A stretch of DNA of 64,000 bases from Pinus tabuliformis (GCA_031772625.1 CM062812.1:730334300-730398299); one strand, 5' to 3'; shown: positions 9,937-22,395, numbered from the stretch's first letter. Translations and numbers: made by a program. The notes: a model not told the origin generated them from the sequence alone.

Positions 9937-11581
9937 TCATTTCTCTAGCTGTGCAACACCCATTGTTTCTCTACACCAAGAGAAATTCTTAGAGCTCACA
10001 GATTTTTTCAATGCAACTCCAGTATTCTTCAAAGTGTCCACCTTTACCAGCAACACCTTTTTGTCTTCTATCATATCCCTCACAAAATGATACTGAACAT
10101 CAATGTGCTTTGTCTTTGAATGATATGCAGGGTGTTTTGCCAAGAAAATTGCACTTTGGCTGTCATAGTCTATCCTTATAGCTCCCTGTACTAACCCCAT
10201 ATTTGAACACAATATCTACAACCAAATTTCTTCCTTGCCTGCATGAGTGGCTGCCATGTATTCTGCCTCTATAGTTCATAGTGCCACTACAGATTGTTTC
10301 TTACTCATCCAACTGACTGCACCTCCAAATATGTTAAACACATACCCACTTGTAGATCTTCTTTGATCCAAATCTCCAACCCCATTTTCATCAATGAAAG
10401 CCACGAATATCTAATGCTCTGTCCAATCCCAGTCTTCCTTGGTAGCACAAACCATAGTCACTAGTGCCACGCAAATAAATGAAAACCCACTTTACTATTG
10501 TCCAGTGCTCCTTCCCTGGTTTTGACATAAACCTGCTTAATACTCCCACTTTATGTGCAATGTCTGGTCTAGTACAGATCATCACATACATCAAGCTACT
10601 GACTGCACTTACATATGGACCACGAGACATGTCATCTTCCTCTTCTTGTGTCTTGGGACACTGTTCAACAGATAACTTTACACCTATAGGAAGGAGCCTT
10701 CACCAGTTTACTATCCTGCGTATTAAACCTCTGCAATATTGTCTCGACATACTTCCTCTGGTTTAACCAGAGCTTCTTCTTTGTCTGATCTCTTTTAATT
10801 TCCATGCCCAAAATATAGTTTGCAGCAGTAAGATCTTTCATGTTGAACTTGGAGGACAAATGGGTCTTCAAATCCTGGATAATTTCTTTTTCATTTCCAA
10901 CCAGCAACATATCATCCACATACAAGACCAAATAAATAACATGGTCACCAATTAATTTAAAATACACATAGTGGTCTGCTTTGCTTATGGTGAAGCCAAG
11001 TCCCCGTATAAATGTATCAAATTTCTGATACCACATACTTGGTGACAGTTTTAACCCATACAGAGACTTCTTTAACTTGCATACCATTTCTTTCTTACCC
11101 TTCACTGCAAAGCCTTTAGGTTGCTTCATGTAGATCTCCTCTTCTAGATCCCCATGAAGAAATGTTGTCTTCACATCCATCTGCTCTACCTCAAAATCAA
11201 AAGCATCAACAATAGATAAAATTAATCTAATAGAAGTTACCTTGGCAACAGGGGAAAAAATATCACCAAAATCAATCTCAGCACCTGGGAATAACATTTT
11301 TCTACCAGCCAAGCTTTGTATTTCTCCACCTTTCCTTCTACATTTGTCTTCTTCTTGAACACCCATTTGCTACCAATGGGTTTCCTTCCAGCCGGAAACT
11401 CCACCAGATCCCAAGCCTCATTTTTGTGCAAAGATGCCATTTCATCAACCATGGCCTCTTTCCAGATTTTTCCATTCTCTGAATATACTACCTCCTTCAC
11501 AGTTCTGGGATCATCATTAGTAATAGATAAAGAAAAATTTGAACAGAAAGTAGATGGACTATACCTTTCGCCTACCTTCAT
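9937..11581 (-). pseudogene. Copia B reverse transcriptase and RNase H
   Basis: Reverse transcriptase blocks are WKEAMVDEMASLHKNEAWDL, KPIGSKWVFKKK, EQMDVKTTFLHGDLEEEIYM, LKKSLYGLK and VLYVDDMLLVGNEKE. The connection PYVSAVSSLMYVMICTRPDI follows. RNase H ends with IDYDSQSAIFLAKHPAYHSK and TKHIDVQYHFVRDMI. These are standard copia motifs. It is a fossil part. Confidence 0.9.
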
Positions 11582-12402
11582 TCTCGAACAAATCTTCTCA
11601 CACCTGGAGTTTGTGGCTCTTCATCTTTTGATTCCTCCTTTGCTGTAGAGTCTGATTCTTCCTCCTTTAGATCAAACTCGATCTTCTTAGGTTCTTTTGG
11701 TTGGACTTCATGTTTAATAACATCTTTCACCTCTCTGAACACCACATCTCAGTTGTACACAACCTTCCTTCTTACTGGGTTCCAGAGCTTATAACCCTAT
11801 AAACCATCCTTATACCCAATAAAGATGCATTTTTTAGATTTAGTATCCAAATTGGTTCGTTTCTCCTTTGGAACATGTACATATGCATCACATCCAAATA
11901 CCCTTAGATGTGAAAGAGAGGGTTTCTTACCAGTCCATACCTCTTACGGAGTCTGATCCTCCAACACTGATGAAGGTGATCTGTTAACCGGGTAACATGC
12001 TGTCTCCACCGCCTCTGCCCAGAATTCCTGTCCTAACCCAACATCACTGAGCATGCTCCTTGTCCTTTCCATAAACATCTTGTTCATTATTTTTGCAACT
12101 CCATTTTGCTGAGGTGTATATGGAGTAGTCTTCTATCTTGCTATACCACACTTCTTACAGAATTCTTCAAATTCCTTACTACAAAACTCTCCACCGTTAT
12201 TAGTCCTCAGCACCTTTATCTTCTTCTCTGTCTGCTTTTCCACCAAAGCCTTAAATTCTTTAAACCTATCAAAGACTTCAGATTTCTTCTCAAGGAAAAA
12301 TATCCATGTATTCCTTGAGAGGTCATCTATAAATGATATGTAATACATAGACTTACCCAGTGATGGAACCTTCACAGGTCCAAACACATCACTGTGCACA
12401 AG
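11582..12402 (-). pseudogene. Copia B integrase
   Basis: The clearest part (12133-12399) opens [20 protein letters not shown] and carries [34 protein letters not shown] and [20 protein letters not shown], the catalytic-core start. The remainder to 11582 holds the rest of the core and the C-terminal GKxxPDxxxL/FGCxAY-type region in weak form. It is a fossil. Confidence 0.85.
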
Positions 12403-13080
12403 TTATAATATCTGTTTCGCCCTCTTAACACCGGAGGGGAAACTAACCCGATTCTGCTTCCCATATACACAATTTTCACAAAAGTCAAAATCCAAAGATC
12501 TATTACTCCTACCTTCTACCATACCTTTACCATGAAGTATTTGAAGGCCCTTCTCTCCAATATGTCCAAGCCATTGATGCCATAACATGGTCTTCTCTCC
12601 AGAGACCACTAGATTTTCTTCTCCACTTTCAGGAACCACAGAACTATTGCACCCAACAATAGCAATGCTACCTTGTAGCTTGTATAGAGTTCCAATCCAA
12701 ACTCCCCGCATCAATACCAATGCTCCCCAAACCATCTTGCAGGTATCCTTCTTGAACATTGTTTTTACAGTTGCATCATCCATCTTGCTTACAGAAATTA
12801 GATTTCTAGCTAATGCAGGAATATGCAGAACACTCAGAAGTGTTCTAACCCTTCCACCTTCCGACTTCAACTTTACTTTTCCACGACCAATGATTCTAGC
12901 CTTCCTGTCATCCCCCAAGAAGAAATCACCACCATCATATTTCTCATACTTGTAGAACCACTCTCCGTGGGGAGTGAAGTGAAAGGATGCACTTGAGTCA
13001 ATCAACCATGCTTCATGATCTACATGTGTACTTGAAGAAGCCAAGTACACATCCCCACCTTCATCTGAGGTGGTTTTCAC
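12403..13080 (-). pseudogene. Copia B protease and GAG-pre-integrase
   Basis: The protease block is EAWLIDSSASFHFTPHGEWF, followed by VLHIPALARNLISVSKMDD. Next is the HHCC GAG-pre-integrase domain with LWHQWLGHIGEKGLQILHGK and FCENCVYGKQNRVSF. The order and spacing are those of plant copia elements. It is a fossil. Confidence 0.88.
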
Positions 13081-13084
13081 CTCT

Positions 13085-13869
13085 GTAGAAGGAGCATCAT
13101 CAGATCCCTTTCCTTTGTCAGGAGCTTTATATTGACAATCCCTTTTGTCTTGCCCTTCCTTTCTGCATTTCTAGCACACCACCTTTACAGGTTTTCTTGG
13201 AGATTTAGATCTCCCTCTAAATTTAGATCTCCCACTCGATGACTTATTTTTGTTTCTGTTCTAGGACCATCCTCTTACAGATAAGGCATCACCATTCTAG
13301 CTCTCCATATTTTTCCATCTCATCTCCTCTGTCAGCAATGATGATACTATTTCATCAAACTACAAGGTAGTTGCATTGCTACCTATTGTAACAACCAAAC
13401 TATCCCATGAATCTGGTAGAGAACACAACAAACTAATGCACTTATCTTCATATGAAATTTTGATATCAACAGACGATAGCTGACTTACCACAGTATTAAA
13501 TGCATTTAGATGCTCTGTCACCGAGTCTCCATCTTTCATCCTCAAGTTATACATCTTTTTCCGTAGGAACAATTTATTCACCAAAGACTTAGATTGGTAC
13601 AAAGTCCCCAACTTGTCCCACAAAGCCTTCACCATAGCTTCCACTAACACATTCAACAATACTGAATCTAAGATACACAATCATACTGTGCTCATTGCCT
13701 TCCGATCCAAATTCTTCCATTCTTCATTAGGCACTTCCATTGGTTTAGTACCCAGATCTACCATGATCTACTGATCTTTATCTACCAATAGATCCTCTAT
13801 CTTGAGTTTCCACAACTCAAAACTATGACCATCAAATTTCTCAATCTCTATCTTTCCACTGATTTCCAT
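13085..13869 (-). pseudogene. Copia B gag
   Basis: The start codon is at 13867-13869 on the minus strand, with IEKFDGHSFELWKLKIEDLL near the N-terminus. This opening is shared with copia element C at 36640. LRKKMYNLRMKDGDSVTEHL and ISLLCSLPDSWDSLVV follow, the UBN2 gag core. A Lys/Arg-rich knuckle region lies around 13120-13260. It is a fossil. Confidence 0.85.
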
Positions 13870-13977
13870 CTTCTTTCACCTCCAGAATCGATCTCACAGA
13901 TGTCCCACTAAACAAGGTCTACCATAGGCCTGAGTGAAACCCCTCAGCAACAGAGGCGTCCCCTTGAAGCCAAAACA

Positions 13978-13988
13978 ACTCTGATACC
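13978..13988 (-). promoter_or_regulatory. Primer binding site of copia element B
   Basis: The minus strand reads TGGTATCAGAG, a perfect match to the initiator tRNA-Met primer site used by plant copia elements. It lies three bases inside the 5' LTR end. Confidence 0.9.
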
Positions 13989-13991
13989 AAA

Positions 13992-14463
13992 TGTAGATTT
14001 TAACCCCATAAAGAAATTACCTGCATATGAATTCTAAAACACAGAAAATAAACAATGCAAAAGCATCACACATAAAACACATATACACAGAGATTTTCCC
14101 TTGGATCCCAAAACTAGGACTACTAGCTTGATTTTTCATTATGTTGCTTTCAATGTTACAATACATATTTATACATGCCGAAGCATCCAATACCATGGAC
14201 CGAAAACCATCACGTCCAAAGCCATATGCGCAAATAATGCACAAAACCATAGGTAGGTCCTCCCAACCTAACATAGGGTCCAAAACCAAAATTTTCCGGG
14301 GCGCTTTCTCGGACCCCATAGAGTGGGGTTACCTGCACCCCTCAAACCCCCCATGACTCCCCCTACTATGCAATCAATGCAATGAAGGGAGGGTTCCACC
14401 CCCTTCTAACCCCACAGTTAGGTACGTGAGCTAGTCATGGAAAGAATATAACACAACCCAACA
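13992..14463 (-). repeat. 5' LTR of copia element B
   Basis: On the minus strand it starts TGTTGGG at 14463 and ends TCTACA at 13992. It pairs with 9387-9887. Confidence 0.92.
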
Positions 14464-14837
14464 AACACCTCAATCAACTACAATGAGGTAGAGCAACGTT
14501 TTCTCAAAGGACCGTGAGGTAAGTATGTAAAATCTTTGAATACATGGATTAAAATGTTGTTGTGCAAAAAGTGGGTTTTACAGTTACCATGATGTTCAGA
14601 GATACATAAAATGGGAAGGTTTACAGGAACGAAGGAAATAAGGGTCCAGAAAATAGTCCCTTGATTTCACCTTCGTGAGGCGACGAGGAAGAGCTTCCAG
14701 AGGTCTCTACACAAAGTGTTATTCATCTTATAAGACAAAGAATTCTGTGAATCCCACCTCCATCAACACCACCATTGGCTTCACTGCCATCACCTCCATC
14801 TTCGCCCGTACCAACTCCACCACCACCGCGATTCAGT
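14464..14837 (+). other. Gypsy C leader continued after copia B
   Basis: The segment resumes with the second AACACC copy and runs to the gag start at 14838. No coding similarity was seen apart from a Thr/Ser-rich frame just before gag. Confidence 0.55.
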
Positions 14838-15360
14838 ATGGAAAACATAGTGAAGTTGCATGTGTTCAAAGGTTTGGGAAATGAAGATCCAGACCAATTC
14901 TAGTTCATTGTAAGAGCTGTATGGGAAGCACAAGGTGTTACAATTGACCATATAAATAAAGTGACATTGGTTAGTGCCTTGCAGGATTGTGCATTGACCT
15001 GGTATATTAAGTACTCCAATGATAACTTGAAAGTGAGAGTCGCATATATCCAAACAATGCTAAATAGATAATTTAGCAAGCCTAAGTCTGAAGCGTAGTC
15101 GATTGTGGGATTCAAAGAGATCATGATGCTACCAGGCGAGACTCCTTGGGAGCTAGATCAGACGCTGAAATGTATGATTCACGAAGCTAATATGAGTCTA
15201 ACAAATGGCCAGTGTCACCAGTGGTTTGTAGCTTCACTACTACAACATTTAAGGAGTGCCTTATCGCAGCAAAAGATAACAACTCAGGCAGAGGCCTTGG
15301 AGATTGCTATGAGGCTACGTGAGACCGTAATGCAGGATCCTAACCTAGGAGTTTAGTAGA
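14838..15360 (+). pseudogene. Gypsy C gag capsid region
   Basis: From the ATG at 14838 the frame reads MENIVKLHVFKGLGNEDP. WEAQGVTIDHINKVTLVSAL then QDCALTWYIKYSND follow, and then PGETPWELDQTLKCMI and AEALEIAMRLRETVMQDPN. This is the retrotrans_gag pattern (tryptophan-rich ALTWY block and the EALEIAMRLE-like end). It is a fossil. Confidence 0.75.
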
Positions 15361-16490
15361 TCCACACACAGATGAAGAATCTGTGCCTTGAGATGTAGAG
15401 TCTGAAATAGGACAGAACAGTTCGACCAAAAGTGCACGAATAAGTGTGGTGCGTAAAATTCAAAGAGTCAGGGTCATGACAAAGACCACTTCTCGGTCTT
15501 TGCAAATTACCTTGCAGGAGGATCACTGATGCCTTTAAGGCTGGACGTTCAAGCAGGACCTAATGCAGCAATTGCTTTATGGTGCATGATCTACCAAACA
15601 ACTATAAAACATGCCACAGATAACTGTCACTTCTTATAAAAGTATACGCAAAATTCGCAACAATTGTTTTGCAACTTTTGTAGGTCGGTGGGACATGACG
15701 AGTGTACTTGCAGAAGATATGAATTGATGATGGATAGAAATTCCACCTACAAAGTTCAGGCCAAAATGTGGCCCCTTGACTAGAATATAGGAATGGAGTG
15801 GACATAATTTCACGGGCGTAGAGGAGGACCTGGTAGAGATTGTAAATAGTTGACTTGCTACAATTGTGGAGGGCCAAGACAATATGCCCTCGATTGCACA
15901 AATCCAATGCACCCATCATGTAAGTATTGCACACTGTTTTATCATGAGACAGAATGTTTTCCTACGCTGATAGCTAGGATATGCGACAAAGGAGCGCTAC
16001 AACCTCCCTTGTCTCAGAACTTGCAGATGATGAGTTCTAAGCCACATGAGGAAGATTTGAATGTAAACATTGTGCTCCGAAGTTGAATCGTTATGAGATA
16101 TGACAAAGGAAAACAACAGTAGAGTTTGATTTGGAGCGTGCTCAGAAAACATTCATGGAAGCTAATAAGAGCTTTGTTGATGCATCCACTTCAGGAAAAA
16201 AACATAAACCAAAGCCGAAAATGGACCCATCTATGCTCACCACTTTCCTGGAAACCTGTATGAAGTTACTGCGTGACAGTAAGGCTGTGAAAGGGTTACA
16301 CAAACTTATTAATAGGTGTGCTGGGACCGAGCTAGGAGAAACGTGCGTAGTTCGAAATATTGGGAAACATAAGACAAGGACAAGATGTGAAATGAGACGT
16401 AACACACAGATCAGAGAATACGAAATGGATCAAGTCATTTTGGATTTAGGATCTGATGTGAATGTTATACATAAATAGACATGGGAGTGA
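15361..16490 (+). pseudogene. Gypsy C zinc knuckle and protease region
   Basis: The frame at 15850 opens MTCYNCGGPRQYALDC, a CCHC-type knuckle. A charged linker leads to MDQVILDLGSDVNVIHK near 16425-16478, the retropepsin active-site block (D-L-G-S). The segment from 16500 to 16780 continues in the style of the protease C-terminal half (PYPALLGIDW). It is a fossil. Confidence 0.7.
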
Positions 16491-16939
16491 ATGGGGAGAC
16501 CTACGCTACAATGGTCTCCAATTCACCTAAGGATGGCGAACGAACATAAAATAATACCCATGGGGCGATTGTAGGGAATAACTGTGGATATTGAGGGAGC
16601 GAGCGCGCTAGCAGATTTTGAAGTGATAAAGATTATTGATGATAGCAATCCCTACCCTGCACTCTTGGGAATTGATTGGACCACTGATATGAACGGGGTA
16701 ATTAATATGAAGAAGTGAAAAATGATCTTTGAAAATAAATCACTGCGCGTAATTATACCCCTGGACCTGCTAAAGGATCATACCGTATGGAGCCGGTCTG
16801 CGACTATGAGAGCAATGATGATCTGGACTGTATCTATAAGATAATAGTGCGAGACCAAGATTAGGTGAATCCCACTGTGGATGGGTGGATTACATGGGAG
16901 CGTGAGAGCTCCTGTACTTTGGATTATGATGAGGAAATA

Positions 16940-17410
16940 GAATGTTGACAAAATCAGTTACATGAGGTAACTATGCTAAATTGCAATATGATGACCAGGT
17001 TGCCGCGCTGCATGTTGACAAAAGTAATATATCTACCTACTTATGTTGGTCTAAGTGAGGTAGATACCTTCTTGGATGCATTTCAGAGGGAGGTTCCAGA
17101 AAGAAAGAATTTCCAGGCCTTGGACTGGGTACTGCATGGTATGCCTGCAAGATGGTGAGGTACGTACAAAGGAAGCTTTGACGACCGGCGCGAATGTAGG
17201 AAAATGATGCAAATATGATTTGGGAAGCATAAGATGCAACTGTCAGCCAAGTATGATGGACATGATGATTCGCGTGCGCTTCTCGCCAAGTGGATGATGG
17301 CCTATGGAGAAGGGCCTCACCCTTCACAGATGCACATGTACTCCACACTAAAATACCTAGTCAATAGCATGTGTTGTGGGGGTGAACTTGCAAATGGCTC
17401 TTAATGTTGG
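16940..17410 (+). pseudogene. Second gag-like segment of gypsy C
   Basis: The frame reads YLPTYVGLSEVDTFLDAFQR, then VLHGMPARW, a recognisable gag-type block (LP.F.G..D...FL..FE and the W...H/Y..F pattern). AKYDGHDDSRALLAKWMMAY follows. It lies after the protease and before integrase sequence, not where gag normally lies. Alternatives are a rearranged internal segment or a fusion between two related elements. Confidence 0.55.
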
Positions 17411-17459
17411 GAAGATATTATTCCGGAAGAGAAACCAAGTAGAAGATTTTATGCGCAAA

Positions 17460-18000
17460 AGCATTCAACGAAGTACTGGAAACTATGCTGACCAAGGTAT
17501 ACAATGTTCAGCGAAGTGACTGGGACCTACGCATACCTGTAGTGTTATGGGCTTATAGAATGACATGCAAGAACCTGACAGGACAGACAAGCCGTAATTC
17601 CTATGGAATACATCATGCCTAGCTTGCACATAGTAGTGCTCATAGGTATGACAAATCACAGAGCCTTGGAGGAGAGGCTCGCACAACTGGATGAGCTCGA
17701 AGAAGAACAATTTTTTGCTAGATTTCACTAGCTGGTCCAAAAGCATCATGAAAAGGCATGGCACAATTCACATATTAAGTTTCACACCTTTAAGGTGAAT
17801 GATTTGGTGTTGTTATTTGATAGTAAGTTTGATAAATTCCCTGGGAAGTTCAGAATGCACTGGTTAGGGCTGTATATTATTAAGGAGATTATAGATGGTG
17901 GTGCGGTACAGTTGGTAAAGTAGAATGGCAATCCTTTCCCAGGAAAAGTGAATGAAAAACATTTGAAGCCATACACAGGTGGCCTAACCTTCTGACAATC
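17460..18000 (+). pseudogene. Gypsy C integrase C-terminal part
   Basis: The blocks [20 protein letters not shown] and [10 protein letters not shown] are the end of a gypsy integrase core. HTFKVNDLVLLFDSKFDKF, PGKFRMHWLGLYIIKEI and VNEKHLKPYTGG form its C-terminal DNA-binding (GPY/F-like) region. It is a fossil. Confidence 0.8.
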
Positions 18001-21000
18001 CGGAAAAAGAAAAGTCTTAGTGCTCTCAGTAGTTGAGAGGAGGTGCGGGACTATAAAATACTCTGTCCAGGAAGTGCGTGATGTCAGAATTGCACGCAGT
18101 AGCGAAGTGTCACAAGGTTCGTGGCAGTGCGAGGACAGTTGTGCTACTGTGCGTATCGGCCGGGAAGTGATCGTTAAAGTCACTATTCACGATGTGATGC
18201 TTGGTTGAGGCCAAATGGAGTAGGTGACAGGAATTTAAGGTGAACTTTATGGGCTAGATTCTTGAAAATCTATGGCCAATATAGCATTAATGGACTGAAT
18301 GTGGGGGGAATGGTCGAATTTGAATTCAAAAGGCACTATAAATTACAAGTGGTTGTCCAGCAAACAACACTTAGCAATTTGAGAACAGAGTTGTTGCACG
18401 CTCAGATATTCATGAACCGAGACTTATTCGATATTTTGAGAGCGAATTTGTTGTTTGAGCAATTACTAGATAAACTGAGAGAACTGTTGAATAGCACTAT
18501 GTCAGCACCTGAAGAACGCATGGACATAGGCGTAGTGACAGCTGAGGTAGCCGCGCAGGAAATTGCGGAAGTAGAAGCCCCAGAGAGTGCTGAACTAATT
18601 GCAGAGGTCCCTAAATCACCGCGCACATTGAGACCTAATAAGGAAAAGAAGTCCATGATACCAGTGCGCGTCTTGCCCAGAAATCTGCTGAGGGCCAAGC
18701 TCACAATGGAGGAAAAGGGGAAGGCCATTAATATGGAGGCTAATGAGGAGGAAGAATTTGAAGAAATCTTGCTAGAGGAGGATGATGTAGAGATGTAAGT
18801 CAAAACCTAAGGAGAAAAACCTCTCACCAAGCTGCCTGCATATGTTCCTCCATAGAAGGGTAAATCCAAGGTTCCCAAGGATATAGATGAGAGCAAGAGC
18901 TCTCTACAAACTCCATTGCTCCGAGATGATATTATTTTTGAGGGAGCGCACTTGGGATGGGTAGCGACTGCGAAGCTAATGCACCAAAAGATGGATGCAC
19001 CAGCTAGAATGATTGAATTGGAGTCACACAAATGGCTCAGAGGTGTAGAGAAAGCAGGGTTGCTAAACCTACTCTAGGTACCGTATTACCATTAGGCCCC
19101 AATGACAATTTTCTTCATCGGGTAGCTACTTTGCTTGGTGCATCATGGGTGCTTATGGATGGAGGAGCCCATCCCCATCAAAGACCATATGATTCACCAG
19201 ATTACATGGCTCCCTTGCACGTGGCAATACCCAACAAACATTTTAGAGGGAAAAAGTGATGACTTGGCCATGAAAAAGAAATTTATGTTGGAGAAGAAGC
19301 AAGGGTATGCCATCTCTAGCATCAACAACCTTGTAGTTAAGGTCGCGACATAGATATTGGCAGGGAAGGTGATGCGGAATTTCCATGTGGATGAGGTTCC
19401 TGTGCCAGTGGTTGCACTCACAATTGAGCAAACTATTTATGCGATGAGTTGCTTGCGAACTGCCACAAGGCATAGGAGCAGGGAAAAACATTACATTACA
19501 CATGGCTCCTATTTTTGATAGTCCTGGTGGCATGGGAGTTTCCCAAAGATAACCAGTTCTCATCGGTCATGCAGGACCTTCTAGATGTAGTGAAGTATGC
19601 TTCTCTGTGGGTAACCAGGGATGCACGAAGGATAAGGGAGAGAAAGATATTTTGGGTGCTCATCGAAATGAACATCAGGATGGGGATCAATCACAAACTG
19701 TTGTTTTCGCCCACTATTTGTAATAGCTTGCAGAGCTTTGTGGATTTCAAAGTTGACTTCCACCATGTCTTCATCAGGGTGTGGAAGGACCCTATGAAGA
19801 TGTGGCATGAGTTACCATACTTGACGATAGACGATGTACTCTTCGCGGTCCTTGAGTCTTGGTCACCGGAGTGGTGCGCTCCAACTGGCTCCGCGGTGGA
19901 AGCAAAGAAGTCTTCCGCGCAGCAGAAGAAAGAAGAGAAAAAACTGTGAATGGCACAGCTGGCTGAAAGGCGCAAGAGAGAAGAAGCAGCGGCTAAGGCC
20001 CAGGCGGCGCGTGATGCTGTATAGTTGGCAGAGTAGCAAAAAAAAACAGAACAAGAGCATGAATGACAAAAGTCAGTTTCGAACGAACTAGAGACAGACA
20101 CATAACAAGGTGGAACAGACCCACAAACAATGTCCACCCAACTGAAAAATCTACACCCACGAGAGTAGGTAGGATCACGAAAGAAAACAAGGGCCTCGAA
20201 GACTTTGTTCAACCCTATCACCCTCACTGAGGGGGATCTACATGATATCTGCGAAATGGTGAGGGATGTCACCACAAAGGCCCTCTAACAGTTTGAGGAG
20301 CAACACCAGTTGATATTGGGGCCTCTTCGAACATAAATATAGGAGTTGCAGGTGCACACTCCACACGCTAGCATAATGTCCACCAGCCTTGCAGTCGCCA
20401 CTTCAGCTGCCGAGAAAATGTTGCATGCCAGGGTGACCAACAAAATAGTGCTACCAGATGGAGCACTCATTATAGAGAATGAGGCTGACAGGCCTATCGT
20501 CAGCAGTTTGAATGGGGACGGGTTAAACATGGCTGCACTCCCTCGAGAGACGCTCTATCTCTTGTAGGATGGAGTCACTGTAAAACTTTAGGCCAGGGAG
20601 AGTCGTGCTATACAACTAATGAGCAAGTAGCGCATAAACATTGAGCAGTCGGGCCTGCAATGTAACGAGGCTGTGGAGCAGAACAAACAAATAGTGAAGG
20701 TTGTGGAGTAAGCCTGCCAGATGGTCCCAGAGTTGGCCATCCAATCAGAGGAATCGATGGAGGCACGCATATGAAAGTTAGCCATAGGGGTGCGCGGTGC
20801 AAGAGCAGAAATGGCTAGGGTTCAACTAGAGCTAAACCTTTAGCTTTTAGAACTACAGTTGAAGGCTCAATGCTCAACTCCGTTGGAGGTCAAAGAATAG
20901 CATACCACCATAGTCACAACAACAATGGCGGTGGTTAACAGTGCAGTGACTGACTGCATGAAGTTGTTTGAACAATCATTTGAGGTCCTCACCACCTTAG

Positions 21001-21440
21001 AGGAGGATCCAGACATAGAGCACATAGAGATAGAGGCGCGTGAGCTAAAACAACAATACGGCGAGGTAAAAGGGACCATGCAGATGGTTTCCCTTACGCA
21101 GAGGCTTGCAAGGATGTAGCAGGAAAAGGCACTCAAGGAATAGGTGGATGCTACTCGACATAAAGATGGAGTCTTGAAAGCGTGCCTACAACCATGGATC
21201 GATGAGGTGTATACAATTACAACATCCATTGAAGCAAATCTTGTGCAACTACAAGAAAGTTAGGAGAGAATTTAGGGCAGTAGTTCAATAACAGTGATCA
21301 CCGAACAATGCGTAGAGGAAGCTCAACAAGTAGTCGCTCGGTGCACTGCCAAACTTGTGGCAATCGAAACAGAGATGGGAGGTCTTTGCGCCAAGATCTC
21401 TACAACTATAGAATGACTCAAGGGCGATTCATGATGTTTA
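18001..21440 (+). pseudogene. Long extra 3' region of gypsy C, partly coiled coil
   Basis: This is 3.4 kb of degraded coding-like sequence between integrase and the 3' LTR. One readable block (18262-18798) holds FEFKRHYKLQVVVQQTTLSN and an acidic tail. A second (19515-19949) holds IRERKIFWVLIEMNIRMGIN, WHELPYLTIDDVLFAV and a Lys/Glu end. From about 19950 the reading is dominated by charged heptad-like sequence (QLAERRKREEAAAKAQAARD; EIEARELKQQYGEVKG). I recognise no named domain. Some Tat/Athila elements carry an extra 3' frame, so this could be one; whether it is ancestral cannot be told here. Confidence 0.6.
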
Positions 21441-22395
21441 TGTTGGGGGCCTATTGGGCGCGGGATCCCCCAAGGGCAGTTTTGGGGCTTAAAGCCCATA
21501 TTTTGGTCCAATTTTGTAATTCCAATGTAAATACTCCACATTTTGTGGGCGCAGAGCACGTAGTTTGTTAAAGAGTTATAGGGTTGTCCGACCTTATTTT
21601 GATAATGTAATGTTTGCTTTACACGATCTACCCGTGTTCTGCAGACCATGGGATTGTATAAACAGAGTGAAACTCTAAGTAGCTAAAAAATAAGAAGGAA
21701 TGAAGATGTATGTGAGATAGTTCTGAAGTGTAAAGTTTAGAATTGGGTCATAGCATAGGTAAAGGCTCTGCAGCTGAGTGCGCAGAGGCCTAGTAGTCCG
21801 CAGCTGAGTGTGCGGACCCCTGCATCTGAGTGCGCAGGGCAAGTCAAGTCTGTAATCATTTGGAAGAATTAATAAAAAGAAGTTTCCTAACATTTCTACA
21901 TATTTATTTCATGTTTATGCATCTGTTATGTTGGGTATGAATTTCACTGCTAATGCTTATATGATGCACGAATGTGTATAACTATATTGGCTAAGTGAAT
22001 GCAAGTTAGAATTTACATGAAGATAATCAAGATTGGTTAATAAGATAAGTAAGATACTTAGTGGGGTTTAGGAAGTATTGCAGTTCACTGCTCTAGAAGT
22101 GCGAAAGCATCTAAGCCCCTAGTTAGGGTTGAGTGAAGGCTGATTGTAACACTTCGCGAAGGTACTGAAGGGTGGAATAAAGTTCGAAGTGACCTGCGTG
22201 AAGGCAGGCATAGCTGGAATAAATTGACATCACATGAATCTCAAGGGTGCAAAAACTTGGTTCCAGCATCCCCCCATACTGCTTCTGGTGAGACTTGAGT
22301 CTGCACTTCATGGACTGATGTCGAAAGGGCCAGTAGTGTAGGGATTTGTTTGGCTAACTAACTCTGAACCTGGGTCAGGCCCCCATAAGCCAACA
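21441..22395 (+). repeat. Full 3' LTR of gypsy element C
   Basis: The LTR starts TGTTGGGGGC and ends ATAAGCCAACA, giving TGTTGG/CCAACA inverted ends. The length is 955 bp. It holds repeated GCAGCTGAGTG(T/C)GC words around 21768-21840. The following five bases are ATGGG; the matching left-hand copy is not preserved. Confidence 0.9.

Larger units (their letters stand above)
9387..14463 (-). mobile_element. Ty1/copia element B, full length, broken
   Basis: This 5077-bp element reads on the minus strand: 5' LTR (13992-14463), primer site, gag, protease, integrase, RT-RNase H, purine tract, 3' LTR (9387-9887). The bases AACACC flank it on both sides (9381-9386 and 14464-14469), which is the target-site duplication. 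It sits in the leader of gypsy C, so it is the younger of the two. LTR copies differ by roughly one base in ten by eye, which still makes it old. All copia parts are present in order, with about ten or more breaks. Confidence 0.93.
8364..22395 (+). mobile_element. Ty3/gypsy element C, interrupted by copia B
   Basis: Outline: 5' LTR remnant (8364-8987), leader (8988-9386), copia B insertion (9387-14463), then gag, knuckle, protease, a second gag-like segment, integrase end, a long 3' extra region (18000-21440) and a full 3' LTR (21441-22395). The two LTR copies differ by roughly one base in eight by eye, so the element is old. The many interruptions mark it as a fossil. Without copia B it spans about 9 kb. 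The integrase and the 3' extra region suggest the Tat/Athila side of gypsy, which often carries extra 3' sequence; that lineage call is tentative. Confidence 0.85.

Noticed and set aside
19691-20275. 194-codon Ser/Cys-rich frame on the minus strand
   Set aside because: It lies opposite the plus-strand reading of the gypsy C 3' region and shows no motif. I treat it as a shadow.
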